A DNA stretch of 64,000 nt from Bipolaris cookei (Eukaryota > Ascomycota > Dothideomycetes > Pleosporales > Pleosporaceae), in contig NRSV01000011.1 of the NCBI GenBank assembly GCA_002286855.1, positions 186,001 through 250,000 of the forward strand. Direction: 5' to 3'. The first letter of the stretch is position 1. The number at the start of each line of letters is the position of its first letter. The notes beneath the pieces are model-generated. The model worked only from the letters and a program-made list of their open reading frames with translations. It had not been told where the DNA came from and made no database searches. The position numbers and the translations under genes are program-made. Below are positions 22,101 through 33,876 of the stretch, one piece after another.

Positions 22101-24222
22101 AGCAACCGTCGTGCTATTCCAGGTCATCAAAGGCAATGAAGCATCAATAAGAGGAGGATGGGAACATGTAAGTCTCCTGTTTGTGTACTCAGGATGCCGC
22201 TAACATTGATAGCTTATTCGCATCATGGTCAACCTCTTTGTCAACTCGCTGATACCACCTTACTTCCTTTCCTTCCAAAAAACCCTTGCCTTAGCACCAA
22301 TACCCCTTCAGAACCCAGCCCAAGTCATTGACCGCGCTGAGCGTCCTGCAGATACTGGAATATTCTCAGCTTTGACATCTTATGTTTCCAGCTTCGCTAA
22401 CGATGAGCCGCCAGAGCCATCGGACCAGGAGATAGAGTACACACTTTGCACTGTAGATACGGTGAAGGAGTGCCATTTCGAAGACATCCTTGCAAACATT
22501 AGCCAGTTACCTATAGATTCTCTCAGGTCACTACTTGATTCATTACTTCGGCACCTGCCCGAAGATGGGTCGCCAACAGTCATTGTAGTGAAGCCCGAAA
22601 TTCCAGGTGCAAGTCCACGGACACCTGGTCCTCGGCAGAAAGGCAAGGGACCCCTTTATGACCCCAGCTTGGTCTTTGTTCTTGAGCTGGCCACTGTATT
22701 AGCCCTACGTGACGAAGAGACTGTCAAAGACCTTGCAAAGGATGTGATCGATGCGTTGGCGTCGGTCATTCGAGATGCTACTAAGCATCATTATGTGGTA
22801 GTCGCCCGGTCGACATACTACCTCCTGAGCCTGCTTAAGGCTAGCAATGTGAGTATCGATACGCAATATATTTTTAGTCTTCTAACATGATTAGGACTAC
22901 GACTTCATTCGGGCGCCAGTTCTTATGCACACTTTCTCGAGCTTCAACGATTCACTGCTGCAGGAGTGTGCACAACCGATTCTCAAGGGCTTGAGCGATT
23001 GCTGCAAGGGACCCAATGCGCTCCGCAGTGAGCTTGCAGGCTCACCAGACTTTTGGACTATTCTTAACAGGTTAGCTAATGTGCCTGATACTGCTGGAGA
23101 TGTCTTTTTACTTGTGGAGGACCTAGCTACATCGCCACAGCCAGGCATTACTGCAGACAATTATGAAGCTGCAATTGCGCTTCTTAATGAGTTTGCAACC
23201 GCTGCTCAAGTGGGCGCACGGGAGGAGCAGCTGTATGACCAAGCAGTGCGGCGCAACAAAGGACAAAAGCCCAAAAAGCCGGAGAACAGTGAGGTTGTCG
23301 TACGTGGCAGTACTGCTATGAGCATTGTCTTCCAGTTGTCCAGCCGAGTACCGAACTTTATCGAGCAGTCTCATCTCGAGACTACTAAAGGTAAATTAAT
23401 TGATTTAAATTTAAACATACGTATGCTAAGAATCTCGTAGCATGGACAGCATACTGGTCGCCTATTCTGAAGACGCTCGCGCACCAATGTCTGAACCCTT
23501 GTCGTTCCATCCGTCAACAAGCTTTTGTCTCACTCCAGCGCACTCTCCTATCCGCTGATCTTGCCTCTCCTGACCACAAAGAATGGACCTCTATCTTCAG
23601 TGAAGTACTCATCCCTCTTATCACTCAACTCCTCAAACCAGAAGTGTACCAATCCGATCCTCTCGGTATGAGCGAAACGCGAGTCCGCGCAGCCACCCTC
23701 CTCAGCAAAGTTTTCCTGCACTACCTAGTCCTCCTGGACGGCCTAGGCGAGAAAGGAGAAAAAGGTCTGTTCGAAGAACTTTGGATCACCATTGTCAGTA
23801 TCATGGACCGCCTAGGCAATAGCGGCCAAGGCGACATGGAAGAAGCCGTAGCCGAGAATCTCAAGAACATGCTCCTTGTCCTGAGTAGCGGAGGCTACCT
23901 TGCTCCACCTGACGAAAACCCAGAGCGCGAGGAACTCTGGCATGAGACGTGGAAACGCATTAATCGTTTCCAGCCGAACTTCTTCGCTGATCTGTTCCCC
24001 GAAGAGGCGGGCAAGCCGGCGCGCCCGAGGCCAAGCAAAGATGAGAGGGCTGCGGCGAAGAGCCCTGTGCCGCCGGCCGAGAAACTGGAGGTGGATGTTG
24101 CAGTTAGGACGAAGGATGATAGGGGGAAGAATGGGTCTAGTGAGGAGACTGACGAGGATGACGAAGATGAGGAAGAGGAAGAGGCCGAGCAGAAGAAGAA
24201 GGCTGAGGGGAAAGATGATTAG
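19186..24222 (+). CDS. GEA1/GEA2: large Sec7-domain ARF guanine-nucleotide exchange factor (Gea/GBF1 type)
   Basis: Exons are 19186-22167, 22213-22848, 22895-23390 and 23441-24222 (1631 aa). It activates ARF GTPases at the early Golgi for COPI coat assembly. The N-terminal dimerisation and HUS-box part (about 1-600) precedes the Sec7 domain (about 650-840). That domain has the catalytic glutamic finger in FRLPGE (E743) and the ARF-binding loop MLNTDQHNPN. C-terminal HDS helices follow (WSPILKTLAHQCLNP; SETRVRAATLLSKVF). An acidic low-complexity tail ends the protein. Domain order and length fit Gea1/2 and GBF1 rather than the Sec7/BIG class, which is larger. Residues 270-380 are a disordered insert. 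Confidence 0.95.
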
Positions 24223-24530
24223 ACATTTTTCTTTCTCGAATAGTTAGTTCTGGGATGTTGCTGGAGTAGATGATTTCATGTTACTAGTTGTGTATTACTA
24301 GACAAGTTGTTATTGCTGAAGAGTATGTAATTGATACGCACGGCATAATATCCTCTCTGCAAATTTCTCTATTTCCTTCACATGACGTCTTGGTTCTTTG
24401 ATGTCTATCCATCATGACATATGCATCAACATTCACCCATGTAGACCCTACATCATTTTGTAGTTTCACGAGTATCAAGTGATAAAAGGAGCTAGTTATG
24501 TCAATCTTTTATTTCTCGCACAAATATATA
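24223..24530. other. 3' intergenic strip before transposon
   Basis: About 300 AT-rich bp are probably the 3' UTR of the GEA gene and the flank of the transposon insertion. I see nothing else. Confidence 0.4.
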
Positions 24531-26305
24531 ACGTGTTTCACCAGTGTACGCCCTATGAAATCACAGTATCTTACCTTCGCAACAATATTGCGCAACACCA
24601 CCACCACCATTTTTCTTATTAAACAAAACAGAATATTGTTCTTCAGACTCACCACTATCTTCTATATCCTCTAATTCTACTTGGCAGGTGCGAGAGTTGT
24701 GTCCAATTTGGCTACAACGTCCGCAGCGCCGTTCACTGCGCACCCTCTTCCCAGGCGTTGCACCGTCGTTACAGCTGCCACCCTCTGCCTCAGCAATCTG
24801 ACCAGCTACCTGGCCAACTGTCTGGGACCCCTCTGCCTGTACGTAGTGCCGCTTATGAGTTTTTCAATTTGTTGCTTCTTCAATTATAGCCTCAAGGCGA
24901 TGGATTGTTTCTCGCATGACCACCATTTCATGAGCTATCTGCTGGGCTCCTTTACTTAACTGCCGCACCTTCTCATCAAGAGAACTTGTAGGAGACCCTT
25001 GCTGGATTTGCATGCAGTTTCGAGTAAGTGTGGCCTGCGCCTCCATTTCGCGCACGTTGCGCGGCGTTTTTGGGTTCCAGCTGCTGCTGCTCTCTTGCGC
25101 TGGTGGAGTTGGGGTACGTAGCACGACGTCATGCTGTGATAAAACAACGCGATAATCGTGTGGCGTAAGCCCAGCACCTCAAAACCCTCCACAAATGTTT
25201 TTCAGTGTGGTAGCCTTGTAATTGGCCTTTTTGAATGCTGGTAGAAAGGTTTCTTTGCTGATATGGTGGATGCGATTACGTGCTAAGACCGAGATAGCGT
25301 CGCCATATGCGCGCTTTAACGGCGAGAAGTAGCCTACATCAAGAGGCTATAAGAGGTGCGACGACTGGGGAGGCATACACAGGAGGATTATCTTCTTCTC
25401 TTCGCAGAAATCTCGGAAATTCACCGAGCAGTGGCTCTCGCGGCCGTCAATAATAAGCAGCCTATGTGTCCCCACGGGGCGCGCATGGGAATCGAAGTGA
25501 TGGAGCCAGTCAAGCGCTAGATTGTTATCCGTCCAGCCATTTGGACTAACTTGAATCACCCAGTCACGTGGCAGATCCTCTGTGAACCAGGTGGAGATCA
25601 GAACCTTGCCTGCCAAGATGAGAAAGACTGGGATATGCTTCCCTGTTGCGCCAATGCCTTGTACCAGTGTAACCCACTCTCGATTGCCTGGCTGGATCTT
25701 CTTTGATTTTCCTGGTTTGTCTGAGCATGTGATTACTGACTGTGTTAAAATCTTGCCCATAATAAAGTCAGTTTCATCAAAGTTGTAGATATATTCGTCT
25801 ACGATACCATACTTCGCCTTTGTATTCTGAACCGGCTCGTTGACGATCATGTGGACGGCTCTGGCGTGTACGCAGCTCAGGATTGCGCTGGATAAACCTA
25901 TCGACCCAGTTCTTGCCAACCTCCTCTCCACCACGCTTTCAGAACAGTCTATTAGCCATGTTTCGCACGTCGTCTCTCCCACAGGCCAGTCCTCGGTTAG
26001 CCTCAACTATTATACGTTGAGTAATTGCCTACTCTTCTAGTTTTCTTAGGCACTTTACTGGTGGCTCGTGGTCGCGTCGACAGGGCTTTCCATTACGTCG
26101 CTGTTGTATCGTCCGTCTTGGGACGCTATGGATTAATTCAGCGCGCCTTAGGCTTAGGTTTTCGCGTTTTTGGAGACCAGAGGTAGCAAGAGTAACATCA
26201 GCTTCAGTATAGGTCTTTTGAGTTTTGTGTTGTTGAAACATCACGCGTTAATATTGCGAAGGTGAGGTACTAAGATTTCGTGGGGCGCACACTGGTGAAA
26301 CACGT
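24531..26305 (-). mobile_element. decayed pogo/Fot1-type DNA transposon
   Basis: A 1,775-bp element has 52-bp terminal inverted repeats (24531-24582 and 26254-26305) that begin ACGTGTTTCACCAGTGT. TA flanks both ends (24529-24530 and 26306-26307). The two repeats differ at seven positions, six of them transitions. The minus strand carries the whole length of a single-gene transposase in broken form. It differs in end sequence and coding sequence from the fold-back element at 14941, so the two are separate families of the same superfamily. Confidence 0.92.
24561..26244 (-). pseudogene. broken pogo-family DDE transposase with C-terminal zinc knuckle
   Basis: In order from the N-terminus (26244) I can see a degenerate helix-turn-helix region; the CENP-B-like part (GKNWVDRFI, in another frame near 25910); and the DDE core. 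The core shows YNFDETDF, NREWVTLVQG, LPRDWVIQVSPNGWTDN and HRLLIIDGRESH. Then come CMPPQSSHLL, a coiled-coil region (VRQLSKGAQQIAHEMVV) and a CCHC zinc knuckle (CGRCSQIGHNSRTC) at the end. Breaks are frame changes near 25930, an apparent deletion near 25850, and in-frame stops near 25345, 25192 and 24864. Two DDE acids are still visible, and the third is not clear. It is inactive. Confidence 0.88.
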
Positions 26306-26408
26306 TACGTATACTGAAATTCTCTCATCCCCCAGCTTGTCTACAAGCTTACCCACTCCTGCATTCCATGTTTGATATCCCCTGTTCTACCTTGCTCCTT
26401 TCCTATGC

Positions 26409-27363
26409 TTAATTCATGCGACTGGAAACACCTCTTTTGGCGGGGTGAACTACTATTGTGGCTGGGGCTGCTACTGCGGGAGTCTCTACGGCGGGAGCCT
26501 CTGCGGCGGGAGCCTCTGCGGCGGGAGTCTCTGCTGCGGGAGTCTCTGCTGCGGAAGTCTCTGCTGCGGGAGTCTCTGCTGCGGGAGTCTCAGCGGGAGT
26601 CTCTGCTGCAGGAGCCTCAGCAGGAGCCTCAGCAGGTGGTGCCTCAGCGGGAGGTGGACCACCAGCGCCCTCCTCAGGGGGAGCAGGTACAAAACTGTAC
26701 AAGATACAAATCAGCCAAAACCCCACCAAAAACACCAAATATCAATAAGAAAAGTATGAAACTTACGCAGCAGCCTCCAAAGCCAACTTGCCTGGCGTTC
26801 CACCCACAACATCCGTACCATCAACACTAGCACTGCTCTGTTGGCTCTTCTTCGTATACTCAGCCAACTGCGTTGCATTCGCCGGGTTAATCATCATAAC
26901 CTGGCCCAACTGGCAATGCGGGCCCGTTGCACAATACAAAAACATGGGCTCAGTGCTCGTAATGGGCATGTTGAAAGTCCCGACTTCAGTTTGCCCATCC
27001 TCAAAGGGGATGTGGCCGCTGTGCACGCCGCCGTCCATTGGCGTACATGCGGTGTCGGCGGTAGACTGCGTGACAGTGTGGTTACCGTTTGAGAATTGGA
27101 ATTGCACAATGTCGCCTACGGCGGCAGTGATGGAGTTGGGGACAAAGGTGTCTTGGGGACCGCCGACAACGACGGGGATGATTTGGCTGGCGCGGCGGAG
27201 GGGGTTTCCTGGTGGAGTGTTAGGTAATGCGGCTCTCAATTGGAATAGGAAAGCATGAAGAAGTACTTTTGATAGCAGGCAGTTTGCCAGCCGTCCTGAA
27301 CGATGCGCCAGGAAGCGCAGCCGCCGTCGCGGCAAAGATAAAATATAAGGCAAAACCCTTCAT
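26409..27363 (-). CDS. secreted cupredoxin-domain protein with Ala/Pro/Glu/Thr repeat tail
   Basis: Exons are 27363-27267, 27208-26767 and 26694-26409 (274 aa). The start gives a signal peptide (MKGFALYFIFAATAAALPGA). Residues 40-150 form a plastocyanin-like cupredoxin domain. It starts PVVVGGPQDTFVPNSITAAVGD and has the copper His in NGNHTVTQS. The C-terminal ligand loop reads FLYCATGPHCQLGQVM, with Cys, His and Met. Many fungal extracellular serine-rich proteins share this domain, and their role is mostly unknown. The last exon encodes about 15 pentapeptide units (PAAET or PAAEA) and ends without an obvious GPI signal. The exon 2 donor lies within a codon just before an alternative stop, so an unspliced transcript would end after GKLALEAAA and lack the tail. 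Confidence 0.85.
26455..26660 (-). repeat. 15-bp minisatellite coding PAAET/PAAEA
   Basis: Imperfect tandem 15-bp units (plus-strand core GCGGGAGTCTCTGCT) lie wholly in the last exon of the cupredoxin gene and keep its frame. Unit differences mostly swap Thr and Ala at one position, and some units are missing residues. Such arrays often change length between strains. Confidence 0.85.
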
Positions 27364-29210
27364 CTTGTATTGAATACTCAAATAGAACTTTGATGCTTTG
27401 CAAATGTGTATCGAGGGTATCAAAATCGGACCGCAAAAAACCGTTCAACGGTTATTCCTCAAATCAGGAGAGAATAAAAAAGAGTAAGGTATTATGTAAA
27501 GACCGTTTCTACGACTAGCGCAGGTCAAAGAATAAGAAAGAAAAGAGTGATGCGAAGGGAAAAAGGTGCGAAGAAAACTGGTAACAAAGAGAGAATAACA
27601 ACAAGAGGTTCACATAAATATCTGCCTGATATATGTATACACCAACCTCCACTTTCCTTTCCCCCTCCCCCCCGTTTCCCTTCGTCCACATCCGCCTAAA
27701 TCAGCCGCGTAACATCTGATTCCCACATACGAATCTCCATCCTCGCCTCCTGTCAATACCCGCATCTCAAACACGCAAAGAAAAAAAGTGGCCTGAGGGT
27801 AGCCCTCCAAGTTCAGCCTAACCACCCTATGAGACTCACCAGTGTGGGTACCCAAGCCGCCGCAACTGTTGCACCTACGCCTAAACGATGTTTGCCAAGT
27901 TAAGGCAGAAATTACTAATGGTTTTTTGCCTTCTTTCGTTGCTTCGTAGGTATATCGGAATGCCTCACGGCATATGTTGGCCCGTTTGAGGATAAGTGGG
28001 GGCCAAGCGGGTAGCTTGCACGTTTGGAAACCGTAACTGCATTACCAGGCGCGGCGCAAGGGCTTGGGAGAATCCCACCAAGGCGCAAAATGGGCAGGTT
28101 CGGCCGAGGAGGTTCTGTTAGGAAATATTTATTTGAACATGTTTCCAGGTACGTGGAGCGAATCGAAAACGGAGCGCTGACTCATGCGGATGGATAGTAG
28201 ATTCGAGTGAGACTGCTTCAGTAGTTTCTTCAAGGAAGAACTTGTAGCATTGGTCAACTGGAAGTACAGATCGTAGATGCCATGACTTCCATTTGTAAGC
28301 AAAAAGGTGTACCGTGTTTGGCGCATACATTGACGCGATAATAATTGTGGATTGCATTGCCGTACTGTCCCAGACCAGACTTGAGTTTGCGCTCAGGAGG
28401 CATCTACAAGCGAACGTTTTGGGTCAGCACGTGCATTCGTTATCATGGCCAAACACGACGAAGCGGGCTTGGCTTAGGATGCATGACTGTGTGGGGCCGA
28501 AAAAAAGAAGGGCATTGTTGACGGCAAGGGCGATGTCAAGTGAGACAACGTATACTTCAGATGACAGCTGTAAGTTGATTACGGTGTTTCCAGGCGAACT
28601 CCAGCATCTTGCGTCATCTAACCCGCCGGGTCGGTTATCTCATATGTCAGCACTTGGTCTATGCATGACACTCGTCCCCGTTGTTCGCCGGCTGTATTCC
28701 GCGATTACAACTGCGCTGAATCGTCGGTATGTTTGCTCGCATGGGTTGGAATCGGCCCTTCTGGTTCAGTTCTTAGTACACAGTTTCTGCTTTTATAAAC
28801 CAATACTGCCGCTGTATGCAGAGAGTGAAATCGAACAATCACGAAGCATCGACAAGGAAGGACCAATTGAAACTAACAAGGCAGAAGAACAAAGACAACG
28901 ACAATCAAATGCAATCGACAGATGTAGGAAGCGCAATCAGGTTTCATTATTGGTTAGCTCTGCACCGATAAGGGCATAACTAAAGGTATTGTACGGCGGG
29001 CACTCCAGGCGACTCGAGCGTGGCTGCTTCAGCTCCCCCGTAGACACCGCATAGTCCTATCGCAGACGGGACATGGCGATTTCATGCACTTGCATCAGAA
29101 CCAGGGACAGCTTTTGTCAACAGAAACGCAGTCGTACACAGTGTATTTGGGGATCATGTCCAAGTGCGACCGTCTTCAGATTTGCAGGCAAGAGCCCCAA
29201 CTGAGTTCGT
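27364..29210. other. long intergenic region
   Basis: About 1.85 kb lie between the cupredoxin start and the 3' end of PP2A. The longest open frame (28314-28979, plus) has no ATG at its start and no recognisable protein features. Polypyrimidine runs lie near 27655-27690. I see no RNA gene or repeat. Confidence 0.35.
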
Positions 29211-30466
29211 TTAGAGGAAGTAGTCTGGAGTTCTTCGTGATACCATGGGCTCACCCGCTCGTGGGCAAGGATCGAACTGCAAGCTAGAATAGGAGTCAGA
29301 GAGTTGTAGTGTATGATAAACCGACAGACACTTACAAAGTGTACTTCAGGTGCTCGTCAATCTCCATGATTGCGGCCTGGTTACCGCATCTGTAACAGTA
29401 GTTTGGTGCTGTCACATGTAAGCCGTTGAAGCCATCAAGTTGGAACAGAACATCATACCTGAGAATATAGTCACAACGTTCCTATCTTGCGACCAATTAT
29501 ATCCCTCCATGACAAGCTGATGAGCACGTGCCACGAGCGTCAAGCCGTTGTTGTGATTGAATGCCTCCGAGATGTCCTGCCCAAAAGTGTATCCGGCACC
29601 ACGAGGTGATATTCCCCAACCGCACCTGTCGTCTGGGTCGGACCAAAGCAAATCGCACATTGGGCCCTCGTGAGGCACCTCTTGTATACGGTCAAGCGCC
29701 CTGATGTTGTCGAGCGTGTCGATACTGGGAGAGAGACCGCCGTGGAGACAGAAGATCTGGTTGTCTATCAAGGCAGTGAGGGGCAGGTAGTCAAACAAGT
29801 CTGTAAAGTATTTCCAAACATTGGCGTTGCCGTACTTGCGGAGGCACTCGTCGTAGAAGCCGTATACTTGGGTAATTTGACGAGATTCGTGGTTACCACG
29901 GAGGATGGTGATACGCTGGGGGTATCGAATCTTGAGTGCAACCAAGAGAGTCACAGTCTCAACGGAAAAGTAGCCACGGTCGACGTAGTCGCCTGGGGAA
30001 ATCAGCATGCAGCCAGTGCTTGTGAGGCAGGGGACCCACCCATGAAGAGATAGTTTGTGTCTGGGTTGGGACCACCGATCTTGAAAAGTTCCATCAGGTC
30101 ATGGAACTGGCCATGTATGTCACCGCATACTGTGACGGGGCATTTCTGTGCAATGGTAAGTATGTAGGGGGTGGCAGCAGAGAATGGCACCTACCACTGG
30201 CTGCACATTCGACTCATCCTGGAGTACTTCGCGGGCCTGTGGCACAACCGATGTCAGAGGACGCAACCTTTCGTAATTTTTCAGCGCGAGCGAGCAGCGC
30301 ATACCTTGTCGCATAGTCTCTGCACGTCGCTCTCTGCCAGCTGCTTGCAGCTCATAAGGCTCTCAATCCAGCCATCGAGGGTGGGAATTGTGGTCGGCTC
30401 AGACGTGGGGGCAGACGATAGCTGCATGGGCTCAGGCATCTTAACGTCTTCCATGTTGGTATCCAT
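29211..30466 (-). CDS. PPH21: PP2A catalytic subunit
   Basis: Six exons (30466-30305, 30236-30195, 30145-30040, 29992-29459, 29408-29336, 29283-29211) give 329 aa. It is a metal-dependent Ser/Thr phosphatase with all metal and phosphate motifs: GDIHGQFHDL, GDYVDRG, RGNHESR, and later LLWSDPDDRCGW and VARAHQLVMEGY. The last exons give APNYCYRCGN and the invariant C-terminal TPDYFL. The terminal leucine of that motif is methylated in the family and controls B-subunit binding. The second exon is only 42 nt. The N-terminus is extended by about 30 disordered residues relative to animal PP2A, as in yeast Pph21/22. TAP42, which binds this subunit, is also in the window. Confidence 0.97.
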
Positions 30467-30930
30467 GATTGCGGGGCGGCAGGTTTGGTGTAGGTGGGGT
30501 GGTCGGGTGTTGTGGTGTAGAGCTGTCGAGGGGTTCTTCCCTTTCAAACTCGACCAATGACGTGCGGCAGATGCGAGTACGGGCGATAGGGCGTGTAGAC
30601 TGGTAGGGTATGAGAAAGAGAGTTCAGGGGGTTTGTGGGGTGTGCAGGCAAATATCAGGTGTGGCAGCAGGGTTTGAACACAGGAATACAGGGTGAATCA
30701 AGTCTACGCACGCACTCCATCCACGCAAGGCGGGCGGCGCTGGAACATGGTTTCTCCAGGCCCCGATTGATTCGACAACATGTCACGTGAATACTACTAG
30801 CGCGAACTGTAGTTCGCGCTACTGCCGGCCAGCTTTGCCCAGCATCCGCGACCTCGTCCTTTCTCCACTCTACCACCCCAGTGTCACGGTTGCACATCGT
30901 CGCCCCCCAACGCGATCGGCAACAGCGACA
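30467..30930. promoter_or_regulatory. divergent promoter region, PP2A / ULP1
   Basis: A 464-bp stretch lies between divergent ATGs. A short inverted repeat, CTAGCGCGAACTG then TAGTTCGCGCTA, sits at about 30797-30821, close to the ULP1 side. I cannot name a factor for it. Confidence 0.45.
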
Positions 30931-33344
30931 ATGTCCAACAAGCGCCCATACAGCGCTTTCCTCTCCAGTACCTCTGCAGACGCGCCGCACTCCGCTCATG
31001 GCTTCAACACTTCCCAGCCGCATGTAAGTCGTCATTGCAGCTGTACACGATGCGTGATTCACAGTAATAGCAGGCGCAACAGGCAATGACCCCCTCGACT
31101 TCCTACTTTCGCATGCCAGGCGCTTGGCCCGAAGAACCTTCGATCGCCGAAGAAGTCGCGCCCGAACTTGCGCCAACCTCTGTCCTTACAACCATCGGGA
31201 AATTTGTAGCATCAGTGAATGTCGCAAACCTGCTTGATCTACCAAGGCGCATTGCAAACCGATTTCTGCACCAGCAAAAAATCAAGGCAATATCTGTCAT
31301 TAGTTCTTCTGGGTCCAACAAGAGACGCTTCGTTGCTGCCGGGTATGGAGACGATGAAGCTGCGACACCGTCACCTTCAGTACGCGTGCGCGCGCATCAG
31401 GCGCGTCGCCAGAACCAACGTCAAACGTATGCGCATCTCGCACAGCCAGAATTTCGGAATCATACAGCCAGCCCCAAAGAAAATCACGAACCGACCGCAC
31501 CCATTCAGTCCACGTTACAAACGCGAGACGCGCACATTAGCTCAGGCTTTGAGGCACGCCCATTTGGCCAGGAACCTGAACCCGAACTAGAACTCAATGA
31601 CGAAGAAGATGGCGATATCAGCATAGATTTCTCTTTTGACGACATACTCACGTCAACTCCACCTCGCAATGCGCAAACAGGCTCGCCCGTGCATGTGGCG
31701 TGGAATAGCCCGCGGACTCGTTTCCCTGTTAACCGCATCTCCCCTGTTTGGCCTAAGCAGCTCGTATTATCATCCTCATCATCATGCGGTCCTCCACAGT
31801 TGCAATCGTCAGCCCGCCAGGTCTCCCAGAAACCAGCCCCATCCCTCTTCAAGAGACATGTGGAAACAGTTCAGATCCCACAACGCACCGGACCCTGCGC
31901 AACCAAACTTCCCTCTATCACACCTCTGCGCCGTCAACTAGTCAAGATACAGTTTGGCGCAGAACACAGACGTCTTCAAGCCACTCGACAAACGGAACCT
32001 TCAATAAGATCCGCGGATCAAGGTTTTGCCGAGTCCGAACTAACTAAAATCACCCCCACCCCGGCTGTTGATCAGGACCTCTCTTATTTGCCGGATGCTT
32101 CGTCATCACCGCAGCAAGTGGATGCCCAATCCAAAATTGACGCATTGCCTAACCAACCCAACATCCAACCCGCTAGTCCCGAATTCGAATACACTAACGA
32201 CCTATCATTTCTTGTTGACGCACCACCTAGACCAACCGTACGATGGGCAAAGCATGCAGGGACAAAATCTTTCTATTGTGACGAAAAAGTCAGCGATATG
32301 CTTGATTCTACGCTAGAGATTATCAACTCCAGTCCCGTACGGGGAGTCTGGCACAACTTCCAGTGCAATCAACAGGCCACATCTGATACGGCCCCATCTT
32401 CGCCTCAGTCTTCAGCGGCCGATAGTCCCAAGGCTGCAGCAATCGATCCTCATGCCAATGATGGTGGTTTTCATGGCGTCCCTCCGAACACCTTTGACAC
32501 TTCTGATGACTCACTTGAGGAATCAGCACTATCCCTGGAGCTTGTCCAAGATCTCCACAACGATTTCAAGACCAAGCTCGCGTTGGCGCCACCACCACCT
32601 CCCCCACCCAAACCACTGATCACGCCCTTATCTGCAGAAGAAATGAAAAGCCTGTACACTGCGGCAGCAAATACCAGCAACGGACTCAAGGCTGACAAGT
32701 GGGTCATTGATCAGAAGCTCTATGCTCGGGATTTTGCGACACTGCTGCCTCAACTCTTCAATGGCGACCCTAGAGCTTGGTTGAATGACAACATTGTCAA
32801 CGAGTATCTCTCGATTCTGGTAGCCGCCAAGAAGAAGGAGGCAGGGTTCGAACATAAGCGCGGTGGACCGGCTCCTCCTGTCCATGCATTCTCATCATTT
32901 TGGTACAGCACTACGGATACATCGCGTTGGTCCAACCGGTTCCAGCTCAAAGGCAAGCAGTATCTCGACGCACAACTTATCCTCTATCCCATCTGCGACC
33001 GGGGACATTGGCGTCTACTGGCTGTTTATCCTCAGAAACGCTCCATCGAATACCTCGACTCGATGAGTCTCAGCGGCCAGAAGTACATTGACAAGCTCGA
33101 TGAATATCTGCAGAAGGAGCTTGGTGATTTGTACATTGCCGAGGAGTGGTCCAAGGGCACGACTCAGCGCAGCAGTCAGCAACTGAACGGCAGCGATTGT
33201 GGCGTCTTCACTCTTTTGAATGCCCTGACACTCCTCCGCGGCGACGATACAAAGCTCGTACTCGCCACCAACGGCATGAATGATGCACGCAAACGCATCG
33301 CAGCTACTCTGCTTGCCGGACGTCCCACAACGGAGCTGGACTAA
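30931..33344 (+). CDS. ULP1: Ulp1-type SUMO protease (C48 peptidase)
   Basis: Exons are 30931-31023 and 31074-33344 (787 aa). It matures SUMO and removes it from proteins, usually at nuclear pores. Residues 1-550 are disordered, Ser/Pro-rich, with a short acidic block (PEPELELNDEEDGDISIDFS) and a proline run. The C48 domain occupies about 560-785 and opens KWVIDQKLYARDFATLLP. It contains WLNDNIVNEYLSIL, the catalytic His in CDRGHWRLLAVYP (H676), Asp in EYLDSM (D693) and Cys in NGSDCGVFTLLNAL (C740), with the oxyanion Gln just before it. All catalytic residues are present. The C-terminal domain position fits Ulp1 rather than Ulp2. Confidence 0.93.
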
Positions 33345-33876
33345 AGACGAAGACACGGCTTGGTCGGACAGACACGAATTTCATTTTTCACATTGCATAT
33401 CATTGTATGGTTTGGGAGCAAAGCAGGAAAAGTTTGCCTTGCTTTAAGCATGACGCATAGCGACGGTGTTTCTGTCTTTTTTATGGGAAGGCGACACGAA
33501 ATGAATTGATACCCATCCACACATACACACGATACCCACGGCCGACAGAGGCTTCCTCCAATTTTTTCTCTCCAACGCGGCCTCTCTTCTTCTTCTTGCA
33601 TATCTGATGGGCACGTGGTAGGCTCGATTGGAAATTGCAAACGAAGGGGTCCAAGCATTCATGTAGTATAGAACTTTTTTGCGTGGTTTTTTTCTTCTTC
33701 TTGTACAAATGGTTAGGACAGAGGATTGGAGAGATTGAATAGTTAAGATTTGCTCAACCATTCCGGATAGCGATTCATATGGAAATGAAAGCATTGCTTG
33801 AATGGCTAAATTATTTTCATTAGAGGCATATTGTACACATGGCCCCACTCGTGTGCAGTTAATTACATACTATGTT
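33345..33876. other. convergent 3' intergenic region
   Basis: About 530 bp lie between the convergent ULP1 and quinone oxidoreductase genes. It is T- and TTC-rich (for example 33585-33600 and 33690-33705). No gene is supported. Confidence 0.4.

Noticed and set aside
26445..26759. Plus-strand frames coding Cys-Gly-Gly-Ser-Leu repeats or Ala-Gly-Val-Ser repeats.
   Set aside because: They are antisense readings of the 15-bp minisatellite in the last exon of the cupredoxin gene.
28314..28979. A 221-codon open frame on the plus strand in the long intergenic region.
   Set aside because: It begins with GTG, not ATG, has no domain or compositional signal, and has no splice-linked neighbour. I treat it as chance.
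30655..31176. Minus-strand frame over the PP2A/ULP1 promoter and first ULP1 exon.
   Set aside because: It overlaps the real ULP1 start on the other strand and shows no domain. It is a shadow.
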